From: Candidatus Omnitrophota bacterium
Lineage (GTDB): Bacteria > Omnitrophota > Gorgyraeia > Gygaellales > Profunditerraquicolaceae
DNA: 32,997 nucleotides
Direction of reading: 5' to 3'
Assembly (NCBI GenBank): GCA_028717885.1
Contig: JAQUMX010000014.1
Coordinates: 1 to 32,997, forward strand
Made by a program: the position numbers and the translations under genes. A model generated the notes under the pieces. It made no database searches. It worked only from the letters and a program-made list of their open reading frames with translations, and had not been told where the DNA came from. Positions 26,427 through 32,997 of this stretch are shown one piece after another. Every line of letters starts with the position of its first letter. Position 1 is the first letter of the stretch.

Positions 26427-27071
26427 ATGTATGTAATCATTGTCGGATGCGGCAGAGTAGGCTCAGAACTAGCTAAGCTGCTTTCCAATGAAAGCCACAA
26501 TGTTGTGGTCATTGACAAGGCGCAAAGTTCCTTCGAGCGTTTGGGAGGGGCTTTTAATGGCCTGACATTGGTGGGCAATGGCTTTGATTTGGAATTATTA
26601 AAGCAGGCGGGCATTGAAAAATCCGATGCGTTCTGCTCGGTCACTAACGGCGATAATACCAATTTAATTTCCGCGCAAGTAGCAAAAAAAATCTTTAAGG
26701 TCCCCAAAGTAATTGCCCGCGTTTATGACCCGCAGCGGGCGCATATCTATGCGGCCTTAGGCATGGATATTATCAGCGGAACCATTCTTTTTGCGTCAAT
26801 GTTAAGAGACAAGATTATCGAAAGCCGCTTTTCCAGCTATCTTATCGAATCAAAAGACCTAGGGGTTATTGAAATCGAAGTTAAAAATAACCTCATCGGA
26901 AAAACAATCCAGGACATCAATTTGCCAAGTGAATTTATGGTAGTATCGATCACAAGGCTGGACGGTGTAATTATCCCTGAGCCGCAGACGGTTTTGAAGG
27001 CTAAGGATATGTTGGCGGGAGTGGTAAAAGTCTCCAGCCTCGAACGGGTCAAAGAAAAACTCAGGCTTTAA
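26427..27071 (+). CDS. trkA: TrkA-type potassium regulator, first half
   Basis: RCK proteins gate TrkH/KtrB potassium channels on the cytoplasmic face. The 214-aa protein has an N-terminal Rossmann domain (TrkA_N) with GCGRVG at residues 7-12 and an acidic residue Asp30 at the end of beta-2, indicating NAD(H)-type nucleotide binding. A TrkA_C domain follows from about residue 135 (ESKDLGVIEIEVKNNLIGKTI). One Rossmann plus one TrkA_C is the half-size (KtrA-like) form; E. coli TrkA has two of each. It starts 3 bp after rplT and is followed by a second RCK gene 16 bp later, then trkH. Confidence 0.9.
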   Translation: MYVIIVGCGRVGSELAKLLSNESHNVVVIDKAQSSFERLGGAFNGLTLVGNGFDLELLKQAGIEKSDAFCSVTNGDNTNLISAQVAKKIFKVPKVIARVYDPQRAHIYAALGMDIISGTILFASMLRDKIIESRFSSYLIESKDLGVIEIEVKNNLIGKTIQDINLPSEFMVVSITRLDGVIIPEPQTVLKAKDMLAGVVKVSSLERVKEKLRL

Positions 27072-27087
27072 TTTTTTAGGGAAAATT

Positions 27088-27750
27088 ATGTATATCATAA
27101 TTGTCGGATCGGGGAAAGTGGGATTTTTTTTAGCCAAGCGCCTTTGTGCCGGTAAACATACCGTAAGTATCGTAGAAAAAGATAAGGGCGTTTGTGAAGA
27201 GATAGCCAAAGAAATAGAAGCTTTGGTGATTAACGGCGATGGCTGCGACCCGCGCATATTGGAAGAAGCCGGAGCAGAACGCGCAGATGTTTTGGCGGCG
27301 GTTACCGGAGACGACGAGGATAATCTGATCATTTGCCAGCTGGCTAAAGAAAAATTCAGCATTCAGCGCACGGTCGGACGAGTAAATAACCCTGATAACG
27401 AGCATACGTTTTCCGAACTGGGCATTGATGTGCCGGTTGACTCGACGAAAATCATTGCCAAGATCATCGAAGAAGAAGTTTCCTTCTCGGATTTTGTGAA
27501 CCTGATGAGTTTTAAGCGCGGGAAATTAGCGATTGTGCGCATAGACTTGCCCAAAGACTCTCCTATAATCGAAAAAACAGTGCAAGAAGTTTCCTGGCCA
27601 ACAGATTCGGCTTTGGTTTCCATTGTCCGGCAGGACGAAGTGATCGTTCCCAAGGGCACCACAGTTCTAAAAGCCGGAGACGACGTGATTGCTATTACCT
27701 TGGTGGGTAATGAGCCACAATTGTTGAATTTACTGGTAGGCAAGCTTTAA
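27088..27750 (+). CDS. trkA: TrkA-type potassium regulator, second half
   Basis: This second RCK protein (220 aa) has the same layout: GSGKVG at 7-12, Glu30 at the end of beta-2, NGDGCDPRILEEAG, and a TrkA_C domain (GKLAIVRIDLPKDSPIIEKTV). The two adjacent proteins total about 434 aa, close to E. coli TrkA (458 aa), which suggests a split TrkA acting as a heteromer with TrkH. They differ widely in sequence, so this is not a recent duplication. The next small ORF starts 2 bp after its stop. Confidence 0.9.
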   Translation: MYIIIVGSGKVGFFLAKRLCAGKHTVSIVEKDKGVCEEIAKEIEALVINGDGCDPRILEEAGAERADVLAAVTGDDEDNLIICQLAKEKFSIQRTVGRVNNPDNEHTFSELGIDVPVDSTKIIAKIIEEEVSFSDFVNLMSFKRGKLAIVRIDLPKDSPIIEKTVQEVSWPTDSALVSIVRQDEVIVPKGTTVLKAGDDVIAITLVGNEPQLLNLLVGKL

Positions 27751-27752
27751 AG

Positions 27753-27869
27753 ATGACCAAGAAATTACTTTTGCAAGCTGTCCTCGGAATTGCCACTGAG
27801 ATATTTTATGCTGCGCTGATTATGTTGGCAGCGTTCTGCATTTGCCTGGCCTTAACCTTTAAAAGATGA
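27753..27869 (+). CDS. 38-aa single-helix membrane protein between trkA and trkH
   Basis: This ORF is below the track's length limit. It reads MTKKLLLQAVLGIATEIFYA, then a hydrophobic stretch LIMLAAFCICLALTF, ending KR. It predicts one transmembrane helix with positive ends. Its ATG is 2 bp after the second trkA, and its stop overlaps the trkH ATG by 4 bp (ATGA), a strong sign of translation. I know no named family; a small accessory subunit of the potassium channel, as KdpF is for Kdp, is only a suggestion. Confidence 0.65.
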   Translation: MTKKLLLQAVLGIATEIFYAALIMLAAFCICLALTFKR

Positions 27870-29368
27870 TCCTGCGGCCCACCTTAGAAGATATTAAACT
27901 TATCGGGTATTATTTGGGAAAAATTATCATCGCCTTAGGGCTAACGATGATTGTGCCGCTTGTCTTCGCGCTTACCCGCTCCGAGATAAATCCTACTTTG
28001 GACTTCCTGATTGCTACGGAAATTTCCTTGATCATCGGCTTATTATTGCTCAAAGTGTGCCGCACGGAAAAAGATTTGAACTGGATGCAAGGGATGATTG
28101 TGGTTTCGCTTTCTTGGGTGGTAGCCACTTTACTGGGGGCAATACCTTTGTACTTAAGCGGACATTGGCAGTCGTACCTGGATAGCTGTTTTGACGCAAT
28201 GTCAGGATTTGCTACCACGGGATTGGTCTTGGTGCAGGATTTAGACCACTTGGCGCTTTCCCATAATCTTTGGCGGCACATGATTATGTTCATCGGCGGC
28301 CAGGGAATTGTGATTGTTGCATTGTCGTTTTTTGTCAAAGGCTTTTCCGGGGCTTTTAAAATGTATGTTGGGGAAGCGCGCGATGAGCGGATTTTGCCGA
28401 ATGTGATTCATACTTCGAGGTTTATCTGGCTGGTGAGTTTCGTCTACTTAATTTTAGGGACGGTTGCGTTAGGGGTGGTCGGGATAATACTGGGGATGCG
28501 CCCCTTTAATGCCTTTTTCCACGGGGTGTGCGTTTTTATGGCTGCTTTTGATACCGGTGGGTTTGCTCCGCAATCGCAGAACATACTTTATTATCATAGC
28601 TTGGCATTTGAAATCGTAACTATCATGATCATGATTTTCGGGGCAATAAATTTTAAACTGCATTATTGCCTTTGGACAGGAAAACGCAAAGAGGTATTCA
28701 AGAATATCGAAACCCGCACCTTGTTTATTACGGTATTAATTACTTTTTTTATTACGGCATTGGGCCTGGCGCAGGTTAATATCTATCCCCGGGCAGTTGC
28801 CTTATTCCGCAAGGGATTTTATCAATTAATCTCCGGCCATAGCGGCACAGGGTTTCAGACTATCTATGCTGCGCAATTTAATCAGGACTGGAGCCATCTG
28901 GCAATAGTAGGAGTAATTTGCGCCATGGCTTTGGGCGGCGCCGTGTGTTCTACGACCGGAGCAATTAAAATGTTGCGTATCGGGATTATTTTTAAGGCGA
29001 TGATCGAGGACGTAAAAAGGATTATCCTGCCGGAAAGGGCGATAGTGGTGCAGAAATTCCACCATATCAAAGAAATATTCTTGGAAGACAAGCAAGCGCG
29101 CAGCGCGCTTTTAATCACTTTAGCGTATCTTGTGCTCTACGGTATTGGCGCATGCATCGGGATGTTTTTCGGGTATTCATTTTTAGATTCTTTGTTTGAA
29201 TCTACGTCTGCAGCTGCCAATGTGGGGTTATCCTGCGGAGTGACTTCACCGAGCATGCCGGTGGCGTTAAAGTACACCTATATCATTCAAATGTGGGCCG
29301 GCCGCCTGGAATTTATGTCTATATTTACCTTGATTGGTTTTCTTATTGCAGCGATAAAAGGGAAATAA
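27866..29368 (+). CDS. trkH: Trk potassium uptake channel subunit TrkH
   Basis: TrkH is the ion-conducting membrane subunit for K+ uptake. The 500-aa protein is highly hydrophobic and shows four selectivity-filter loops in order: MSGFATTGL, DTGGFAPQS, GHSGTGFQT and AAANVGLSCGV. Each has the conserved filter Gly. The C-terminal WAGRLEFMSIFTL motif is also typical of the family. It follows two TrkA genes and a 38-aa membrane ORF, forming a potassium transport cluster inside the translation operon. Confidence 0.95.
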   Translation: MILRPTLEDIKLIGYYLGKIIIALGLTMIVPLVFALTRSEINPTLDFLIATEISLIIGLLLLKVCRTEKDLNWMQGMIVVSLSWVVATLLGAIPLYLSGHWQSYLDSCFDAMSGFATTGLVLVQDLDHLALSHNLWRHMIMFIGGQGIVIVALSFFVKGFSGAFKMYVGEARDERILPNVIHTSRFIWLVSFVYLILGTVALGVVGIILGMRPFNAFFHGVCVFMAAFDTGGFAPQSQNILYYHSLAFEIVTIMIMIFGAINFKLHYCLWTGKRKEVFKNIETRTLFITVLITFFITALGLAQVNIYPRAVALFRKGFYQLISGHSGTGFQTIYAAQFNQDWSHLAIVGVICAMALGGAVCSTTGAIKMLRIGIIFKAMIEDVKRIILPERAIVVQKFHHIKEIFLEDKQARSALLITLAYLVLYGIGACIGMFFGYSFLDSLFESTSAAANVGLSCGVTSPSMPVALKYTYIIQMWAGRLEFMSIFTLIGFLIAAIKGK

Positions 29369-29370
29369 AA

Positions 29371-29868
29371 ATGAGAATCGGTTTTCTTATAATCTGCGCC
29401 TTAAATTTCTGTGTTTATGGGATTGCTTACGCACAGCCTTTAAATAGTAATGAGTTGATTAATCAGGCAGGCCGTTATGACGGTAAAGTTATTACCTATG
29501 CCGGAGAAGTAGTAGGTGATGTAATGGTGCGCGGCAATTATGCCTGGATTAATGTTAAAGATAGCAGCAATGCAATCGGGATTTGGGTAGACAAAACTAA
29601 AGTTCAGGATATAATTTATACAGGAAGTTATAAATCGCAAGGAGATTGGATAGAAGTCTCCGGTGTTTTTCATCGCGCCTGTAGCGAACATGGCGCAGAC
29701 CTGGATATCCACGGAGAAGTAGTAAAAAAAATAGTACCCGGAAGGCCGATTAGTGAAGAAGCGGACCGGGAGAAAAGAAAAATCGCAGTGACGTTGTTAG
29801 GAGGCTTATGCCTGGCATTGATATTGCAGTTCTTCAAAAAACCATCGAAGAAGAAATCATCAAGATAA
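29371..29868 (+). CDS. Exported OB-fold-like protein with C-terminal membrane anchor
   Basis: I start it at ATG 29371 (MRIGFLIICALNFC), not the track's 29293, because the ATG begins a signal peptide ending AYA-Q and follows the trkH stop by 2 bp. The 165-aa protein has an OB-fold-like beta pattern: RYDGKVITYAGEVVGDVMVR, YAWINVKDSSNAIGIWVD, DWIEVSGVFHRACSEHGADL. A transmembrane segment (IAVTLLGGLCLALILQFF) then a Lys-rich tail anchor it. The predicted orientation places the OB domain outside the cytoplasm. No named function. pheS begins 61 bp before its stop. Confidence 0.75.
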   Translation: MRIGFLIICALNFCVYGIAYAQPLNSNELINQAGRYDGKVITYAGEVVGDVMVRGNYAWINVKDSSNAIGIWVDKTKVQDIIYTGSYKSQGDWIEVSGVFHRACSEHGADLDIHGEVVKKIVPGRPISEEADREKRKIAVTLLGGLCLALILQFFKKPSKKKSSR

Positions 29869-30833
29869 ATTCCTCGCAGGAGTTAGAGGCTTTTCGTCTT
29901 AAATATTTAGGGCGCAAAGGTGTAATTGCCGGTTTAACCGCGGCAATTCCTACCTTGGCCAAAGAAGAGCGTGCTACTTTTGGCCAACAAGCCAATGCCA
30001 TGAAAAATCGCCTCCTGGAATTAATTGCGGAGAAAGAGAAGTCATTTTCTGGCCAGCCTGCTGCAACGCAAAACCAGGCCATTGATATCGGTATGCCCGG
30101 GATTGCCCAGCAAATCGGCAGAGTCCATCCGATTACCCAGGTCGTCGAAGAAATCTGCACGATTTTTACCCGCATGGGTTTTTCTATTGTCGAGGGGCCG
30201 GAAATCGAAACCGAGTACAATAATTTTACCGGGTTGAATATAGCCTTGGAACATCCTTCCCGGGATGCCTTTGATACTTTTTATCTAAAGCCGCAAGAAA
30301 AAGGCTTGTTATTGCGCAGCCATACTTCCCCGGTGCAAATCCGGGTAATGAAAAGTTGTGAACCGCCTTTAGCCGTGGTTGTGCCGGGTAGGGTTTATCG
30401 TCCGGATGCTACCGATGCCTCTCATTTGTTCATGTTTCATCAAATTGAGGGGTTTATGGTGGATGCAGGAATAAGATTTTCCGATTTAAAAGGGATCCTG
30501 GAAACATTTGCCAAAGCTGTGTTTGGCGACGATATAAAAATGCGTTTCCGGCCGCATTTTTTCCCTTTTACCGAACCCTCCGCAGAAATGGATATCTCCT
30601 GTATTATTTGTAAGGGCAAAGGCTGTTCGGTGTGCGGCAGGAAAGGATGGCTGGAAATTTTAGGCTCCGGCATGATCCATCCAAATGTTTTTGAACACGT
30701 AGGATATGACTCGAAGAAATACACTGGTTTTGCCTTTGGCATGGGGATTGAAAGAATTGCCATGCTTAAATACGGTATTACCGATATCCGGATGTTTTGC
30801 GAAAATGACCTGCGGTTTCTGAATCAATTTTGA
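29808..30833 (+). CDS. pheS: Phenylalanyl-tRNA synthetase alpha subunit
   Basis: PheS is the catalytic subunit of the alpha2beta2 PheRS. The 341-aa protein has the N-terminal coiled coil with RLKYLGRKGVIAGL, then the class II core: GPEIETEYNNFTGLNI, LLRSHTSPVQIRVM (motif 2 region), HQIEGFMVD, FRPHFFPFTEPSAEMD and GMGIERIAMLKYGI (motif 3). AGGAGG lies only 3 nt before the ATG. The start lies inside the preceding gene (61-bp overlap), and the N-terminal helix would be lost with any later start (next Met is about residue 62). So the overlap appears genuine. Confidence 0.96.
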   Translation: MPGIDIAVLQKTIEEEIIKINSSQELEAFRLKYLGRKGVIAGLTAAIPTLAKEERATFGQQANAMKNRLLELIAEKEKSFSGQPAATQNQAIDIGMPGIAQQIGRVHPITQVVEEICTIFTRMGFSIVEGPEIETEYNNFTGLNIALEHPSRDAFDTFYLKPQEKGLLLRSHTSPVQIRVMKSCEPPLAVVVPGRVYRPDATDASHLFMFHQIEGFMVDAGIRFSDLKGILETFAKAVFGDDIKMRFRPHFFPFTEPSAEMDISCIICKGKGCSVCGRKGWLEILGSGMIHPNVFEHVGYDSKKYTGFAFGMGIERIAMLKYGITDIRMFCENDLRFLNQF

Positions 30834-30852
30834 ACTTAGAGAAAACGACAAT

Positions 30853-30930
30853 TAGCTTTCAGCTATCAGACGTCGGCTTTCAGCATAAACCTGCCAGAGC
30901 TGACGACTGACAGCTGAGAGCTGACAGCTA
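30853..30930. repeat. Long imperfect inverted repeat between pheS and pheT
   Basis: Two 32-bp arms (30853-30884 and 30899-30930) match at 24 of 32 positions when one is reverse-complemented, around a 14-bp spacer. Both arms are built from repeated CAGCT/TCAGC words. It fills nearly the whole 99-bp gap between pheS and pheT. The structure resembles a dispersed palindromic (MITE- or REP-like) element. Confidence 0.75.
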
Positions 30931-30932
30931 AA

Positions 30933-32990
30933 ATGAAAGTTACCTATAATTGGCTAAAAGATTTTGTGGAAATTAAAATTGCTCCGGAAGCACTTGCCGA
31001 TAAACTGACTATGGCGGGAATTGAAGTAAAGTCGGTAGAAGCAAAAGGAAATGATTTTGTTTTTGAAATCGTAATTACCTCAAACCGCCCGGACTGGCTA
31101 AGTGTTATGGGTTTAGCCCGGGAAGTAGCGACAATTACCGGAAAAAAACTAAAACACCACAAGATCACCTGCCTGTCCGGCAGGCAGGCAAAGTCGCACA
31201 CCATAAGTAAGGCTGCGCCGCCCTTACAAATAAAAATCGAAGAGCAAAAAGATTGTTCATTGTATACAGGCACAATCATTAAAGATGTGAAAGTAGCGGT
31301 ATCGCCTGCCTGGCTCAGGGAAAGATTAGAAGCAGTAGGCCTGCGCAGCGTCAATAATATCGTAGATATTACAAATTATATTTTGCTGGAATACGGAGAA
31401 CCATTGCACGCCTTTGATTTGGCTAAGCTCGCAACAGGCCAGAAGATTGATATTGCGGTTAGACGGGCAAAGAGCAGTGAGCAGATAACTACCATAGATG
31501 GAGTAGTGCGGAAATTAAGCCCCGAGACTTTATTGATTACCGCAGATAATAAACCTGTTGCTATTGCCGGGGTTATGGGCGGGAAAGATTCCGAAGTGTC
31601 CTTTAACACTAAGGATATTCTTTTGGAGGCAGCTATTTTTAATCCAATGTTGGTGCGCCGCGCCAGGCGTCAACTAGGACTGCAGACCGAGTCTTCTTAT
31701 CGTTTTGAAAGAGGAATAGATTGTGAAACCGTACAAAGAGCAAGGGAGCGCGCAATTGCCCTGATACAGGAGATCGCCGGAGGAAAATTAACAACTCTAA
31801 AGATCGATGGGAATACGAAATTAAGCGTAAAAAAAGTCTCTTTGGATGTGTGTAACGTATTGAAAATTTTAGGCACAGAAATAGCGGCGCAAAAAATTAA
31901 AACCTTGCTTATGCATTTAGGGTTTAAGGTAAAGCCTGCGAGCAAGAATTCATTCCTGGTCGAAATCCCCATGTCCCGGCCGGATGTACAAAAAGAAATT
32001 GATTTAGAAGAGGAAGTGGCGCGAGTATACGGTTACGATCAGATTCCCACGACCCTGCCGCATGTGTCACTAAAACCGAAAACCAATACCGTTTGGGAAT
32101 TGACCAGGGCATTAAAGTGTTTATTGAAGGCGAGCGGCTTAAACGAGGCCATTACTTACAGCCTGATTGAGAGAGAAGGGGTAAAAGATTTTTCCGTAAA
32201 TGCCCTCCCCGTAGAAATCGCCAATCCTTTAAGCCAGGAGCAGGAAATTTTAAGGCCGACTCTGCAGCTAAGCCTGGCAAAGGCAGTAGCGTTTAATTTG
32301 AATCAGAAACAGGAAGCAGTACAAATTTTTGAAATTTCCAAAGTTTTTGCTTTGGCGCACAATTCTTCCCCAAAAGAGGAATTGGTTTTGGGGATTGTTT
32401 TGTGCGGGGCAAAATCCTTGCTTTTGCCGCAGGGAAAGACGAGCTACGAATTGGGCATTTTAGATTTAAAAGGAATCATAGAAAATATTTTTATGGGATT
32501 ACGGATTAAAGACTACACCTTCGAAACTAATTCCGACGGAGCGATAAAGGTTTCCGTAAATAATATTAAGATTGGGGCCGTGAGCCTTCTGCCGAAGAAT
32601 ATCGCCCAGAAGCTTGACATAAAAAACAAGGACTTGGCAATCGCAGAATTAAACCTGGAATTGCTCTTTAAGCATGTAAATTTAGAGAAGAAATTTGCGC
32701 CCTTGCCGCTTTACCCGGGTATTACCCGAGATTTAAGTATTTTGATCAAAGAAGAGCTTTCGGCAAGCGTTATCCTGAAAGCGATCAAGGAGCAGGCAGG
32801 CCTCATCCTAGAGGAAGCGAAAATTACCGATTTTTATCGCGGAAAACAAATTCCCGCAGGATTCAAGAATCTGACCGTATCATGCTTTTTCCGTTCAAAC
32901 CAGCGCACCCTTACTGAAGATGAAGTTCAGCCGATATTGTCTAAAATTACACAGGCCTTAAGCGCGCAATTCGGCGTACAGCTGCGCTAA
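30933..32990 (+). CDS. pheT: Phenylalanyl-tRNA synthetase beta subunit lacking the tRNA-binding OB domain
   Basis: PheT is the beta subunit of PheRS and carries the editing site. The 685-aa protein begins MKVTYNWLKDFVEI, the B1 segment. It then jumps from GIEVKSVEAKGNDF straight to FEIVITSNRPDWLSVMGLARE, so the EMAP-like tRNA-binding domain (about 100 aa, normally inserted here) is missing. The B3/B4 editing region (NNIVDITNYILLEYGEPLHAFD), B5 (KKVSLDVCNVLKILG; EEVARVYGYDQIP), the catalytic-like core and the C-terminal FDX-ACB domain (LYPGITRDLSILIKEE) follow. E. coli PheT is 795 aa. A 21-bp palindrome interrupts the linker near residue 80. The stop is 7 bp from the window end. Confidence 0.95.
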   Translation: MKVTYNWLKDFVEIKIAPEALADKLTMAGIEVKSVEAKGNDFVFEIVITSNRPDWLSVMGLAREVATITGKKLKHHKITCLSGRQAKSHTISKAAPPLQIKIEEQKDCSLYTGTIIKDVKVAVSPAWLRERLEAVGLRSVNNIVDITNYILLEYGEPLHAFDLAKLATGQKIDIAVRRAKSSEQITTIDGVVRKLSPETLLITADNKPVAIAGVMGGKDSEVSFNTKDILLEAAIFNPMLVRRARRQLGLQTESSYRFERGIDCETVQRARERAIALIQEIAGGKLTTLKIDGNTKLSVKKVSLDVCNVLKILGTEIAAQKIKTLLMHLGFKVKPASKNSFLVEIPMSRPDVQKEIDLEEEVARVYGYDQIPTTLPHVSLKPKTNTVWELTRALKCLLKASGLNEAITYSLIEREGVKDFSVNALPVEIANPLSQEQEILRPTLQLSLAKAVAFNLNQKQEAVQIFEISKVFALAHNSSPKEELVLGIVLCGAKSLLLPQGKTSYELGILDLKGIIENIFMGLRIKDYTFETNSDGAIKVSVNNIKIGAVSLLPKNIAQKLDIKNKDLAIAELNLELLFKHVNLEKKFAPLPLYPGITRDLSILIKEELSASVILKAIKEQAGLILEEAKITDFYRGKQIPAGFKNLTVSCFFRSNQRTLTEDEVQPILSKITQALSAQFGVQLR
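31168..31188. repeat. 21-bp perfect palindrome inside pheT
   Basis: CCTGCCTG and CAGGCAGG flank a TCCGG loop. It is exactly 7 codons, and it falls in the variable linker after GKKLKHHK, encoding part of ITCLSGRQAK. That linker is about 8 residues longer than in E. coli PheT, as I recall it. Confidence 0.65.
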
Positions 32991-32997
32991 ACTTTCT

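Overview
The window reads as the replication-origin neighbourhood of a bacterial chromosome with a Gram-negative cell plan. Genes diverge from a point near 16.45-16.63 kb. To the left, on the minus strand, lie dnaA, dnaN, a DciA/DUF721 gene, gyrB, gyrA, tRNA-Glu, glmS, rsmI and a very large exported protein. To the right, on the plus strand, lie rpmH, yidD, yidC, a Jag_N-only gene, parA, parB, ndk, yicC, gmk, rpoZ, coaC, tRNA-Cys/Leu/Val, thrS, infC, rpmI, rplT, a split trkA pair, a 38-codon membrane ORF, trkH, an OB-fold envelope protein, pheS and pheT. Every gene points away from the presumed origin. Gene content, a huge repeat-bearing exported protein and trimmed housekeeping proteins suggest a poorly cultured lineage such as Omnitrophota (PVC-associated). 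That assignment is inference.

Region 1-5612 is the most unusual part. The supplied ORF track misses it because the reading frame is still open at the left edge. The minus strand encodes at least 1,870 residues: a Sec signal peptide, a long N-terminal region I cannot assign, a GHKL-type ATPase-like module, and a C-terminal array of TPR-like repeats running off the window. The ATPase motifs occur in the order N-box, GxFGxG (G2-like), then DxGxG (G1-like), which differs from Hsp90, MutL or GyrB. Two adjacent repeat blocks share 160 identical bases, pointing to recent duplication or homogenisation.

Region 5.6-16.5 kb carries replication and topology genes plus glmS/rsmI. recF is missing from the usual dnaN-gyrB interval. 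The dnaA-rpmH gap has two back-to-back sigma70-type promoters (both TTGAC-type with a 16-bp spacer and a perfect TATAAT) and a cluster of DnaA-box-like sequences, so it is the best oriC candidate.

Region 16.6-23.2 kb joins ribosomal protein L34, membrane insertion (YidD/YidC) and chromosome segregation (ParA/ParB). Two parS-like palindromes sit directly before parA. Nucleotide metabolism and transcription genes follow. rnpA is absent between rpmH and yidD, and Jag is reduced to its N-terminal domain.

Region 23.2-33 kb is translation plus potassium transport. infC appears to start at an AUA codon. ThrS lacks the TGS domain, CoaC is separate from CoaB, and PheT lacks the internal tRNA-binding OB domain. 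This repeated domain trimming, together with small palindromic elements in and between genes, is a theme of the window.
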